The notes beneath the pieces were generated by a model that made no database searches, was not told the origin of the DNA, and saw only the letters and a program-made list of their open reading frames with translations. DNA of 64,000 nucleotides from Enterobacter sp. 10-1. GTDB taxonomy: Bacteria > Pseudomonadota > Gammaproteobacteria > Enterobacterales > Enterobacteriaceae. Shown here in pieces: positions 30,392-38,926 of the stretch. The DNA lies in the NCBI GenBank assembly GCA_002270295.1, contig NISF01000004.1, positions 62,001-126,000 on the forward strand. Reading direction: 5' to 3'. Each line of letters opens with the position of its first letter. Within the stretch, counting starts at the first letter, position 1. A program made the translations under genes and the position numbers.

Positions 30392-31438
30392 ATGGAATCT
30401 GCCATTGATAAACACCTGAAATGCCCGCGAACGCTTTCCCGCCGGGTTCACGACGATTATCAGCCACCGTTCCCGATGTTTGCCGGACGGGCCGGTAGCG
30501 ATCTGACGCAGGTCGTTATGGCCTATCTGGGCGTGCAGTTTCGGGAGGAAAAGCGTGAGAACGCTGTCCGGGCAATGCAGCACATTGTGTCGACCTTCAG
30601 CCTGAGCGACGGGCCGGGTAATCATGATATCTCTTTTCATACCGACAACCAGGGCTACGGTAATTTTATCGTAGTGGGGTACTGGCGGGATCCGGCTGCG
30701 TACTGCCGCTGGGTCCGTCAGCCGGAGCTCGATCACTGGTGGTCTTCTGATGAACGTCTGCAGGATGACGTCGGTTATTTCCGGGAAGTTATTGCCCCGC
30801 GGGCGGAGCAGTTTGAGACGCTGTATGCCTTTAAAGAAGATCTGCCGGGCGTCGGCGCGGTAATGGACAAGATCAGCGGTGAGATTCAGGAGCACGGCTA
30901 CTGGGGATCCGTGCGTGACCGTATTCCGGCCTCTCAGAATGACTGGCTGCAGCCTGACGATGGACTGCGCATTATTTCGGGCGATCCTGATGCCGGCGGC
31001 AGGGTGGTGGTGCAGGGCCATGACAACATCGCGCTTATCCGTTCAGGGCAGGACTGGATGGAGGCGGATGAGCAGGAGCGTCAGCTTTACTTCACAGAGA
31101 TGCTCCCTCCTTTGCAGGCTGGTATGGATTTTCTGAGGGATGAAGGTCAGACGCTCGGCTGCTACAGCAACCGCTTTGTCCGCAACGTGGATATCAACGG
31201 AAATCTGCTGGATATTGCCTACGATATCGGCTTCTGGCGTTCACTAGACCGGCTTGAGCGCTGGGCAGAATCGCACCCCACGCATCTTCGCATTTTCACC
31301 ACGTTTTTCCGGGTGGTAACCGGTCTGCAGAAACTGCGGCTTTACCACGAAGTTTCCGTTTCAGACGTCCGCTTTCAGACCTTCGAGTACATCAACTGCC
31401 ATCCTATGACCGGGATGCTGCGTGACGCTCAACGCTGA
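30392..31438 (+). CDS. oxd: Aldoxime dehydratase (haem enzyme)
   Basis: A 348-residue haem-b enzyme that dehydrates aldoximes (R-CH=NOH) to nitriles in the cytosol. Compared with published active sites of OxdA/OxdRE (Arg178, Ser219, proximal His299, His320), this protein has Arg177, Ser218 (ALIRSGQDW), His298 (SHPTHLRIF) and His319 (RLYHEV), all at a constant offset of one. The opening PPFPMFAGRAG and FHTDNQGYGNFI are also typical. It opens an operon with the amidase and nitrile hydratase. GGGAG precedes the start. Confidence 0.95.
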   Translation: MESAIDKHLKCPRTLSRRVHDDYQPPFPMFAGRAGSDLTQVVMAYLGVQFREEKRENAVRAMQHIVSTFSLSDGPGNHDISFHTDNQGYGNFIVVGYWRDPAAYCRWVRQPELDHWWSSDERLQDDVGYFREVIAPRAEQFETLYAFKEDLPGVGAVMDKISGEIQEHGYWGSVRDRIPASQNDWLQPDDGLRIISGDPDAGGRVVVQGHDNIALIRSGQDWMEADEQERQLYFTEMLPPLQAGMDFLRDEGQTLGCYSNRFVRNVDINGNLLDIAYDIGFWRSLDRLERWAESHPTHLRIFTTFFRVVTGLQKLRLYHEVSVSDVRFQTFEYINCHPMTGMLRDAQR

Positions 31439-31480
31439 ACAACATCGCTATCCATCAACAATTCTCCGGGGGATTACTTT

Positions 31481-32347
31481 ATGCACGCATTACGCTTTTT
31501 CCTGCCTGCCATATTGCTTGGTTCTGTGCCAGCGCTCGCCGTTGAAGTCGCGCCTGGCGACTACAGTCAATTTCCCGACGGCACCACGGTGGGGCTGCTT
31601 TATTATCAGCACGCCTCAACCGGCTCAGCGCACTCCCGCGGTGACAAAGTCAGCTCTGATTACAACCTGACTTCTGATATCGGCATGTTGCGTCTGCTGC
31701 ATACCGTACAGATTTCTGAGTCAGCGACGCTGGACCCGCAGTTTCTGTTGCCTTTCGGGCGGATATCTGGCGGCGGCGATGCGGCTTCCCTCGGCTCAGC
31801 CAATGGTACCAGCGATCTGATCCTTACCGTACCTTTGAAGGTCAAACTCAACGCAGGAGGCGACATTTTTGGCTTTGCCCCTTATCTCTATGTGCCCAGC
31901 GGCAGCTATGACCACAACGATGCGCTAAATCTGGGTGAGAACCGCTGGAAGGTCGACCTGCAGGCGGCCTGGGTGAAATATTTCACTGAAAAGTGGGCGC
32001 TGGACGTGGTCGGTGACGCCATCTGGTACGGTGACAATAACGATTATGGGCCTGGTTCATCCCGCCTTCAGCAGGATAACGCGTGGGCAGCCCAGATTAT
32101 GGGACGTTATATGCCTGATCCTACACTGGCGTTCGGTCTGGGTTTCGGTCAGACCTGGGGCGGTGAAACAACTGTTGACGGTGAAAATCAGGATAATCCG
32201 GCGCAGACCACCAACGTCCGTATCACAGCAACCAAATTTGTGACCCCTCGCGATCAGTTCCAGATACAGCTGGGAAGGGATCTGCGCGTTGAAAACGGCG
32301 CGGAAGAGAATTTCCGGTTGAATCTCCGCTATGCACGCGTTTTCTGA
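31481..32347 (+). CDS. Outer-membrane protein, phenol-degradation 'MetA-pathway' (SphA-like) family
   Basis: A 288-residue protein with signal peptide MHALRFFLPAILLGSVPALA and a mature domain rich in amphipathic strands (TVGLLYYQHASTGSAHS, FGFAPYLYVPSGSYDHND, DNAWAAQIMGRYMPDP), ending in RLNLRYARVF. The terminal Phe is typical of outer-membrane barrels. The family is common in hydrophobic aromatic degradation operons, where it is thought to help substrate entry. Here it probably admits aldoximes or nitriles. Confidence 0.8.
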   Translation: MHALRFFLPAILLGSVPALAVEVAPGDYSQFPDGTTVGLLYYQHASTGSAHSRGDKVSSDYNLTSDIGMLRLLHTVQISESATLDPQFLLPFGRISGGGDAASLGSANGTSDLILTVPLKVKLNAGGDIFGFAPYLYVPSGSYDHNDALNLGENRWKVDLQAAWVKYFTEKWALDVVGDAIWYGDNNDYGPGSSRLQQDNAWAAQIMGRYMPDPTLAFGLGFGQTWGGETTVDGENQDNPAQTTNVRITATKFVTPRDQFQIQLGRDLRVENGAEENFRLNLRYARVF

Positions 32348-32457
32348 CGCTGTCCTTTGTGACCAGGTCACTGTCCGTCTCAGCCAGGTAGAGGCAGTGC
32401 CGGTGCGTTATGTTCAGAACAGGATTCAGTCAGTCATTTTTCATGTAAGGAATAAAT

Positions 32458-33972
32458 ATGTCCATTGAACGTCCCAATGCCAGTCAGTTGCAGCAGCTTG
32501 CACGCGAGCTTCATCTGCAGATTTCTGAGAGCGAAGCGGCAGAATATCTTGCCCTTATGCAGCCAAATCTCGATGCCTATGACCTGATTGAGGAGCTACA
32601 GGATGAAATCCCACAGGTTGAATATCCGCGTGAAAAAGGATACCGCCCGGAGGGCGAAGAAAATCAGCTGAATGCCTGGTATTACAAAAGCGAAGTGCAG
32701 GGGGCTCCAGAAGGCCGGCTCGTCGGGAAAACCGTGGTGCTGAAGGATAATATTTCCCTGGCCGGCGTCCCGATGATGAACGGCGCCGCTTCGCTTGAGG
32801 GGCATGTACCTGCTTTTGACGCCACCGTAGTAACGCGCCTCCTTGAGGCCGGCGCCACCATTGTGGGGAAAGCCACCTGCGAACATTTCTGCCTCTCCGG
32901 GGGCAGCCACACGTCAGACCCGGCTCCGGTACATAATCCCTGGCGCAGGGGGTACAGCGCCGGCGGTTCTTCATCGGGCAGTGCAGCGCTGGTCGCCGCC
33001 GGGGAAGTGGATATGGCGATAGGCTGTGATCAGGGAGGCTCCATCCGTATTCCGTCCGCTTTCTGCGGCGCTTACGGCATGAAGCCTACTCACGGTCTGG
33101 TTCCCTATACCGGCATTATGCCGATTGAAGCCACCCTCGATCATGCCGGACCGATTACCGCGAATGTGAAGGACAATGCCCTGATGCTGGAGGTCATGGC
33201 CGGACCGGACGGGCTTGACCCGCGCCAGTACACCTCTCGTGGCGGAAACTATACCGCTGCGCTTGATAAAGGGGTCAGCGGGCTGAAAATCGGGGTGGTA
33301 ACGGAAGGATTCCAGCTACCCAATCTCCAGCCTCAGCTTGCTGAAAAGGTCCGTAATGCCGTTGCGCGGCTGGAAAGTCTTGGCGCATCCGCCCGGGAAG
33401 TATCAGTGCCCGGTCATCAGCTTGCCGCCGCGCTGTGGTCGCCTATTGGTTGCGAAGGACTCACCATGCAGATGATGCATGGCAACGGTATGGGATTTAA
33501 CTGGGAAGGGCTCTACGACGTCCCCCTGCTGGACAAACATGCAGCCTGGCGCGACAGCGCAGACACGCTTTCTCCCTCGCTCAAAATCTGCATGCTCATC
33601 GGCCAGTATGGCCTGACGCGCTATAACGGCCGTTATTACGCGAAGGCACAGAATCTGGCCCGCCGGGCACGGGCAGACTATGACCGCGCGTTCGGTGATT
33701 TCGATCTGCTGGTCATGCCGACCGTCCCGATGACGGCCCAGCCGCTGCCGCAACCGGGCAGTTCAATTACCGAGTATATCTCCAGGGCATTCGAGATGAT
33801 TGGCAACACGGCTGCGCTAGACGTGACGGGTCATCCAGCCATGTCTGTGCCCTGCGGGCTGGTTGACGGGTTGCCGGTCGGCATGATGCTGATTGGGCGC
33901 CATTACGCCGAAAGCACTATCTATCAGGCCGCCGCCGCGTTTGAAGCGAGCGGTAACTGGCAGGAGATGTAG
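32458..33972 (+). CDS. Amidase (amidase signature family), nitrile hydratase-linked
   Basis: A 504-residue enzyme converting the amide made by nitrile hydratase to acid and ammonia. The Ser-cisSer-Lys triad is visible: Lys96 (VLKDNI), Ser171 ([11 protein letters not shown]) and Ser195 (DQGGSIRIP). These positions coincide with those I recall for Rhodococcus N-771 amidase, and the N-terminal alpha-helical extension (about 70 residues) before the core is the same. It lies between the aldoxime dehydratase side and the nitrile hydratase genes, completing the pathway. Confidence 0.95.
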   Translation: MSIERPNASQLQQLARELHLQISESEAAEYLALMQPNLDAYDLIEELQDEIPQVEYPREKGYRPEGEENQLNAWYYKSEVQGAPEGRLVGKTVVLKDNISLAGVPMMNGAASLEGHVPAFDATVVTRLLEAGATIVGKATCEHFCLSGGSHTSDPAPVHNPWRRGYSAGGSSSGSAALVAAGEVDMAIGCDQGGSIRIPSAFCGAYGMKPTHGLVPYTGIMPIEATLDHAGPITANVKDNALMLEVMAGPDGLDPRQYTSRGGNYTAALDKGVSGLKIGVVTEGFQLPNLQPQLAEKVRNAVARLESLGASAREVSVPGHQLAAALWSPIGCEGLTMQMMHGNGMGFNWEGLYDVPLLDKHAAWRDSADTLSPSLKICMLIGQYGLTRYNGRYYAKAQNLARRARADYDRAFGDFDLLVMPTVPMTAQPLPQPGSSITEYISRAFEMIGNTAALDVTGHPAMSVPCGLVDGLPVGMMLIGRHYAESTIYQAAAAFEASGNWQEM

Positions 33973-34052
33973 CCGTTAACAGCCCGTATGCTCAGGGTGA
34001 AACCGCCGGACCAAAGGCCCGGCAATAACCTTAAATTTATCGGAGAAATATC

Positions 34053-34676
34053 ATGGCTCTCGACCACGAACACCACCATGACCACACCGAACCGCCGGAG
34101 GAAATTGCGCTTCGCGTGAAAGCGCTGGAGTCGCTGCTGACGGAAAAAGGCCTGGTAGATCCTGCGGCGCTGGATGAACTTATCGACACGTATGAACACC
34201 GAATTGGCCCCCGAAACGGTGCGCTTGTCGTGGCAAAAGCCTGGAGCGACCCTGATTACAAGGCCCGTCTTCTTGCAGATGGCACAGAGGCCATTGCCGA
34301 ACTGGGTTTTTCAGGCGTGCAGGGGGAAGACATGATGGTTGTTGAAAATACCCCCGAGGTTCACAACGTGACGGTCTGTACGCTCTGCTCCTGCTACCCC
34401 TGGCCAACACTCGGTCTTCCGCCCGCCTGGTACAAATCGGCGCCGTATCGATCGCGCATTGTCATTGAGCCGCGCAGCGTTCTGGCCGAGTTTGGTCTGA
34501 ACATCAGTGAAGACAGGGAAATTCGGGTGTGGGACAGCAGCGCTGAGTTGCGTTATCTGGTTCTGCCGGAAAGGCCCGCCGGAACGGAGGGCTGGAGTGT
34601 GGAGCAGCTTGTCGCGCTGGTCACCCGTGATGCCATGATTGGCACGGGAGTGGCGCTTCAGCCGGGCGATAAGTAG
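34053..34676 (+). CDS. nthA: Nitrile hydratase alpha subunit, cobalt type
   Basis: A 207-residue subunit. The metal-binding loop is Cys109-Thr-Leu-Cys112-Ser113-Cys114 ([10 protein letters not shown]). Thr after the first Cys marks the cobalt type, Ser the iron type. Cys112 and Cys114 are normally oxidised to sulfinic and sulfenic acids. It hydrates nitriles to amides as an alpha-beta heterotetramer. A histidine-rich start ([11 protein letters not shown]) may bind metal. The cobalt uptake genes downstream agree with the assignment. Confidence 0.96.
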   Translation: MALDHEHHHDHTEPPEEIALRVKALESLLTEKGLVDPAALDELIDTYEHRIGPRNGALVVAKAWSDPDYKARLLADGTEAIAELGFSGVQGEDMMVVENTPEVHNVTVCTLCSCYPWPTLGLPPAWYKSAPYRSRIVIEPRSVLAEFGLNISEDREIRVWDSSAELRYLVLPERPAGTEGWSVEQLVALVTRDAMIGTGVALQPGDK

Positions 34677-34712
34677 CAAGCGCTATTTCTTTCAACTTTT
34701 TTGGAGAATTCG

Positions 34713-35372
34713 ATGAACGGGATACATGACCTGGGCGGTATGCATGGTATGGGCGCCGTCATTACTGAAGAAAACGAGCCTCCCTTCCATCACGAATGGG
34801 AACGGCGCACATTTTCGCTTTTTGCCTCTCTGTTTGTTGGTGGTCACTTCAATGTTGATATGTTCCGGCACGCCATTGAGCGCATGACCCCGGCGCACTA
34901 TCTCGAAGAAAGCTACTACGAACACTGGATGCATGCTTTCGAGACGCTTCTGCTGGAGAGGGGCGTTATTACCGCCGATGAGCTTGCCGGCGCGGTTAAG
35001 CCGCGGTCAGCATCGCCGGAAACGCCGGTGCTGCGGCAGGATATGGTGCAGGCGGTTGTCAGTACCGGGGGTTGCGCACGGGTAGATATTGATGTACCGG
35101 CCAGCTTCCAGCCTGGCGACCGCGTCAGAGCAAAAAATATCAATCCTGCGGGGCATACCCGCCTGCCGCGCTATGTCCGCGGTAAGATCGGCACGATTGT
35201 GATTGATCATGGGGTCTTTATCACCCCGGATACGGCTGCTCACGATCTGGGCGATCATCCTCAGCACGTTTACAGCGTGAGCTTTTACGCGACTGAGCTG
35301 TGGGGCGATAAAGCACCGCCTAAAGACACGGTGCGAATCGACCTGTGGGACGACTATCTGGAGGCGCTATGA
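34713..35372 (+). CDS. nthB: Nitrile hydratase beta subunit
   Basis: A 219-residue subunit beginning MNGIHDLGGMHGMGAV, the hallmark start of nitrile hydratase beta. It includes HEWERRTFSLF and the C-terminal SH3-like barrel (FQPGDRVRAKNINPAGHTRL, then RYVRGKIGTI). ATG 34713 follows GGAG by about six bases; a TTG at 34701 is not preferred. The stop overlaps the activator gene start (ATGA, 35369-35372). Confidence 0.96.
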   Translation: MNGIHDLGGMHGMGAVITEENEPPFHHEWERRTFSLFASLFVGGHFNVDMFRHAIERMTPAHYLEESYYEHWMHAFETLLLERGVITADELAGAVKPRSASPETPVLRQDMVQAVVSTGGCARVDIDVPASFQPGDRVRAKNINPAGHTRLPRYVRGKIGTIVIDHGVFITPDTAAHDLGDHPQHVYSVSFYATELWGDKAPPKDTVRIDLWDDYLEAL

Positions 35373-35803
35373 GTACAGAAATCCGGATAGCCTCCGATGC
35401 TACCGCCGCGGATAACGCCCCATTTGAACATCCGTGGCAGGCGCAGATTTTTTCGCTGATTGTCTACCTCCATCAGGTCGGGCAGTTCAGCTGGAAAGCG
35501 TGGGTTGATGTTTTCAGCGAGGAAATAAAAGCCAGTCCATTGCGGGAGGGGGAAAGCATTAACGATGCCTATTACCGGCAGTGGGTCTCCGCCGCAGAAA
35601 AAATGCTGTTCTCCCTGGAACTGACAGGAAAGGAAGATATGACCCGGCGAACCGATGAATGGCGCCAGGCTTATCTGAATACCCCGCACGGGATGCCGGT
35701 TGCACTGATCAGCGCGACCTGCGCGCCGGCGCATAATCACCACCACCCGGCACTTCGTGTCCCCGTGGCGGTCAGCCCGGCATCCGCCGGTCTGAAACCC
35801 TGA
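35369..35803 (+). CDS. Nitrile hydratase activator / accessory protein (beta-subunit N-terminal-like)
   Basis: A 144-residue protein resembling the helical N-terminal half of the beta subunit (FEHPWQAQIFSLIVYLHQVG, WRQAYLNTPHGMPV). It matches the P14K/NhlE-type activator that swaps subunits to deliver cobalt-loaded alpha chains. The C-terminus has Cys and a His cluster (ATCAPAHNHHHPAL), possibly metal-handling. It is co-translated with beta. Position after alpha and beta is the normal order for cobalt nitrile hydratases. Confidence 0.88.
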   Translation: MSTEIRIASDATAADNAPFEHPWQAQIFSLIVYLHQVGQFSWKAWVDVFSEEIKASPLREGESINDAYYRQWVSAAEKMLFSLELTGKEDMTRRTDEWRQAYLNTPHGMPVALISATCAPAHNHHHPALRVPVAVSPASAGLKP

Positions 35804-35835
35804 ATATTATTCACAGTCAGATAGAAGGAAGAAAA

Positions 35836-36045
35836 ATGGACCATACCGTTAATGACATTCAAGTCAAGCAGGCACCCATCCCGCTTAATGCCATCCTGCC
35901 GTGGATTACATTTATCACGCTGATGGTGATGCTGTCCGTCTATTTTATCGGGGCGGAGCAAGGGGCAACTGCCGTTTTCTCCGGCAATCAGGTACACGAA
36001 TACTTCCATGATGCCCGGCATCTGCTGGGATTCCCCTGCCACTGA
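35836..36045 (+). CDS. cbtB: CbtB, cobalt transporter small subunit
   Basis: A 69-residue membrane protein with one helix (LPWITFITLMVMLSVYFIG) and the C-terminal histidine motif VHEYFHDARHLLGFPCH, which is typical of CbtB. CbtAB are predicted cobalt permeases, often under B12 control; here they lie in a cobalt nitrile hydratase operon. GAAGGAAG precedes the start, and cbtA begins ten bases after the stop. Confidence 0.92.
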   Translation: MDHTVNDIQVKQAPIPLNAILPWITFITLMVMLSVYFIGAEQGATAVFSGNQVHEYFHDARHLLGFPCH

Positions 36046-36055
36046 GGACAAAATC

Positions 36056-36820
36056 ATGACGGGAAAACTTCTGTTACAGGGGATGATGGCGGGGATACTC
36101 GCTGGCATTATCGCCTTCAGCTTTGCCCACGTCTTCGGCGAGCCGCAGGTCGATCGCGCGATATCATTTGAAGAAGCCCTTTCCCATAAGCAGGTGGGTG
36201 AGGAGGGCGGGCATCACCACGAGGGAGAAGCCGATGGTGAAGCGTTTAGCCGGAAGACGCAGTCCGGTGCCGGTCTGCTGAGCGGGATGATCCTGTTCAG
36301 CGCGGCGATGGGCGGCGCGCTGGCTCTGGTCTGGTCGCTGTGCTGGCAACGAACCGGACCGCGCCAGGCAAGAGCGCTGGCGCTGTCATTGTCGTTGGGC
36401 GGGTTTCTGATCATGAGCATGATGCCGGGGCTGAAATATCCTCCTAATCCCCCTGCCGTGGGTGATCCTTCAACGATTGGCTATCGGACCGCGCTCTACT
36501 TCAGCATGCTGTTGGTTTCCGCTGTGATTGTGGTGACTGCTGCCTGGAGTGCCCATCATCTCAGACCGCGGCTGGGGAGCTGGAACGCTGCGCTGTGGGG
36601 AGGGTTGGCAGGGCTGGCGATGCTGATTACCGCCTGCATGCTGATGCCCGCAGTGAATGAGATCCCGGAGGTCTTTTCCGCCGATCTGCTGTGGCGTTTT
36701 CGCCTGAGCGCTTTCGGCACTCAGCTGACAATGTGGTGCGTAACGGGGCTGCTGTTTGGTACCTTTGCCGAAAGGACGCTGCGCAAGCCGAGGCATCGTG
36801 ACCTGGCGGAAGGATGCTGA
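36056..36820 (+). CDS. cbtA: CbtA, cobalt transporter subunit
   Basis: A 254-residue inner-membrane protein with about five or six hydrophobic segments (LLLQGMMAGILAGIIAFSFA, LSGMILFSAAMGGALALVW, ALALSLSLGGFLIMS and others). A histidine-rich loop (EEGGHHHEGEADGE) near residue 55 could bind cobalt. The motif PGLKYPPNPPAVGDP after the third helix is characteristic of CbtA. ATG 36056 is chosen, since frames starting earlier run through cbtB. Confidence 0.92.
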   Translation: MTGKLLLQGMMAGILAGIIAFSFAHVFGEPQVDRAISFEEALSHKQVGEEGGHHHEGEADGEAFSRKTQSGAGLLSGMILFSAAMGGALALVWSLCWQRTGPRQARALALSLSLGGFLIMSMMPGLKYPPNPPAVGDPSTIGYRTALYFSMLLVSAVIVVTAAWSAHHLRPRLGSWNAALWGGLAGLAMLITACMLMPAVNEIPEVFSADLLWRFRLSAFGTQLTMWCVTGLLFGTFAERTLRKPRHRDLAEGC

Positions 36821-36824
36821 TGGC

Positions 36825-37379
36825 ATGACCTCAGTGATCCAGCTGATTTGCCAGGGTGAAACCCTGGCAAACAGGAACTCGCGCTTCCCGTTTGACGATC
36901 CCCTTACCGAAACTTCCCTGAACCAGGTCCGCGAGCTCAGGCAGCGCTTTGGGCCATTCAGTCAAATCTGGACCGCCCCGGAGCTGGCAGCACGGCAGAC
37001 TACGCGTGAGCTGGGCCTGCGTGGCGAGTCAGTTCCGGAACTTGCTGAACCCGGATATGGCCGCTGGGCAGGGAGCCCGATTAAAAAGGTTGTTGAGCAA
37101 GATTATGGGGAATTTCAGCGCTGGCTTTCCGGGGAAGCTCCGCCGGGAGGGGAAAGCATTGCGCAAGTTATGGACCGCGCGGGAACATGGTTGTCTGTTA
37201 GAGCGGCTGATCGAGGGGGGCAGGGCGCGATTGTTTCCTCTGCAGTTATTCGTGCGATAGTTATTCAGCTGCTCAATGCGCCCGTTAGCGCCTTTCAACT
37301 GATTGATATTCAACCATTAAGCGTGACGATGCTGCGCAGTAATGGAAAACGATGGCATCTGGCCTGTCTGGGAAAATAA
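36825..37379 (+). CDS. Histidine phosphatase-fold protein lacking catalytic histidines
   Basis: A 184-residue protein of the phosphoglycerate mutase-like superfamily. The usual R-H-G-E motif reads LICQGET, so the phospho-accepting His is Gln10, and the second His segment (usually SHG-x-x-I-R) reads VSSAVIRAI. Other family features remain (NRNSRFPFDDPLTETS, ELAEPGYGRWAG, GGESIAQVMDR). It is therefore probably not a phosphatase. Such genes follow cbtA in other cobalt clusters, where a structural or regulatory role is possible. Spacing from GGAAGG to the ATG is longer than usual. Confidence 0.8.
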   Translation: MTSVIQLICQGETLANRNSRFPFDDPLTETSLNQVRELRQRFGPFSQIWTAPELAARQTTRELGLRGESVPELAEPGYGRWAGSPIKKVVEQDYGEFQRWLSGEAPPGGESIAQVMDRAGTWLSVRAADRGGQGAIVSSAVIRAIVIQLLNAPVSAFQLIDIQPLSVTMLRSNGKRWHLACLGK

Positions 37380-38048
37380 ATGGATGGATGAGTCCTGAAA
37401 CGGTCCATGTTTAACAGAAGTAGCCAGGCAAATTGTTGATTATGGTGCCCTTCGTCATCGCAGATACTCATTGCTCGGAATGTAGCTGCACAGTAGTTCA
37501 TCTTCTAACAATAGCCGAAATATTTACTCAAATGCCTTTTCTTTACTGTCGGCATTTCAACGCCAAATTCCTATCCTTCAACGACACCATACCCTGCATC
37601 CGAATTCAGCATTCATGAAACAATTACAAAAAGCCAAAGACGAATTTCCCCGCCTGAAAAAGGGTAATCATTTACCCATACTCAAATGAAACAGGCACTG
37701 TCACCTGAGTGACGAATGCGGCCTAACCGGTCGCTGTACGGTTACCCCCGCCTGCCTGGTGGGGTACCGTTTTCCTGATAGTGACGAGACAAGAGCGCCG
37801 GTCACGGCGTTTAGATTTCTGTTATCAGCAACATGATCTTAAGCATACCGCTAGATGGAAATGTCAGTAACAGACATTCAAAAAAATAAATTATTTATTT
37901 AAATCAAATTGTTATTTTTTTTTGTTCACATGGGCAGAAAATGAGTAATGCTTTTTTGTGAACTCAGACACAAATCTCATTTCCTTAGGTTGCGCGATAT
38001 GTATAGCTCGGAGTAACGTTCAATCAAGTTGAGCATGGTTGTACATAG
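37380..38048. other. Long non-coding region between nitrile and PTS modules
   Basis: About 670 bases without a recognised gene. A terminator-like hairpin lies at 37738-37773. The right 200 bases are AT-rich with T-runs near 37910 and should contain the PTS operon promoter. A 61-codon frame at 37433 has no coding features. Confidence 0.45.
37738..37773 (+). terminator. Possible terminator of the nitrile operon
   Basis: ACGGTTACCCC (37738-37748) pairs with GGGGTACCGT (37761-37770) with one bulged T, then TTTTCC. It is the best candidate between the two modules, though 360 bases from the last gene. Confidence 0.5.
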
Positions 38049-38062
38049 ACAAGTATGAATGT
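38040..38062 (+). promoter_or_regulatory. Putative GntR operator upstream of the PTS operon
   Basis: TGTACATAGACAAGTATGAA contains the 11-mer ACAAGTATGAA (38049-38059), found inverted at 43084-43094 just upstream of the GntR gene. TTGT and ACAA half-sites suggest a palindrome. It lies about 55 bases before the EIIA start. Confidence 0.55.
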
Positions 38063-38111
38063 CACTTGCCATGTTCCTTAATTATCGACACAGATTACGA
38101 GGCAAAGCGTT

Positions 38112-38576
38112 ATGTCCTTGAATACCAGACTAGAACCAGAACTTATCATACTGAATGAAGCTCCTCAGAACAGAAACACCCTGTTTAACTCGATCAGTAA
38201 ATTACTACTATCCAAAAATTTTGTAGAACCGAGCTATCCAGACGCACTGATTGCCCGGGAAGAAAATCATCCGACGGCCATGCAACTCGAAAAGATGGGG
38301 GTCGCAATCCCGCATGTCGATGTGGAGCATATCCGCGAAGAAAAACTCGTCGTTGTTACCTGTCCTGAAGGGATCGTATTTAATCAGGCTGAAGATCCAG
38401 ATAATACCATGAAGGTCAATGTTATTTTCTTTTTACTTCTAAAGGAAAAGGATGCACATCTTGAATTCCTGATGAAGCTTATTGGACTTTTTCAGCGCAG
38501 CAATGAGATGGATAAAATCCTTTGGGCGAGTTCAAAGGATGAAGTTATGGATATTTTGACAGAAAGTCTTTATTAG
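38112..38576 (+). CDS. PTS EIIA component, galactitol/fructose type
   Basis: A 154-residue EIIA of the fructose-mannitol fold (PTS_EIIA_2). The phospho-accepting residue is His68 in GVAIPHVDVEHI, the usual IPH motif. It passes phosphate from an HPr to the EIIB encoded next. The order EIIA-EIIB-EIIC with separate polypeptides is as in gatABC. The neighbouring HPr gene (44.8 kb) may be its specific donor. Confidence 0.92.
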   Translation: MSLNTRLEPELIILNEAPQNRNTLFNSISKLLLSKNFVEPSYPDALIAREENHPTAMQLEKMGVAIPHVDVEHIREEKLVVVTCPEGIVFNQAEDPDNTMKVNVIFFLLLKEKDAHLEFLMKLIGLFQRSNEMDKILWASSKDEVMDILTESLY

Positions 38577-38633
38577 GCAATTAGTACCGGTTCTTATTAC
38601 CTCGTTATTCTTATTACTATATTGGAGTCTGAA

Positions 38634-38915
38634 ATGAACAAAAAAATCATCTTCGCCTGTACCAGTGGTATTGCGACTTCTGCAGTTGCAACTGAGAAAG
38701 TTGTTCAGTACTGCAAAAGCCAGGGAATTAATGTGGAACCAATCCAGTCAAATATTGGCACTATTAATAAACAGGATGGCATGGCTGACTTAATTATTGT
38801 GACTTCAGCTGTTAAGACTGAACTGCAGACGCCAGTTCTGAACGGTCTTCCTCTTCTTACTGGTTTTGGTGAAGAAGAATTACTGGAAAAAATCGTAGCC
38901 ATCCTTAAACAATAA
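38634..38915 (+). CDS. PTS EIIB component, galactitol type
   Basis: A 93-residue protein with the phosphocysteine loop at Cys9 (IIFACTSGIATS) and a Rossmann-like remainder (QSNIGTINKQDGMADLIIVTS), as in GatB. ATG 38634 follows TTGGAGTCTG. It receives phosphate from EIIA and phosphorylates sugar bound to the EIIC encoded 11 bases downstream. Confidence 0.92.
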   Translation: MNKKIIFACTSGIATSAVATEKVVQYCKSQGINVEPIQSNIGTINKQDGMADLIIVTSAVKTELQTPVLNGLPLLTGFGEEELLEKIVAILKQ

Positions 38916-38926
38916 AGGTGAGCGTG

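Noticed and set aside
37433..37618. 61-codon frame in the gap between nitrile and PTS modules
   Set aside because: No ribosome site and no coding character. It lies in an AT-rich region with a hairpin, more likely untranslated.
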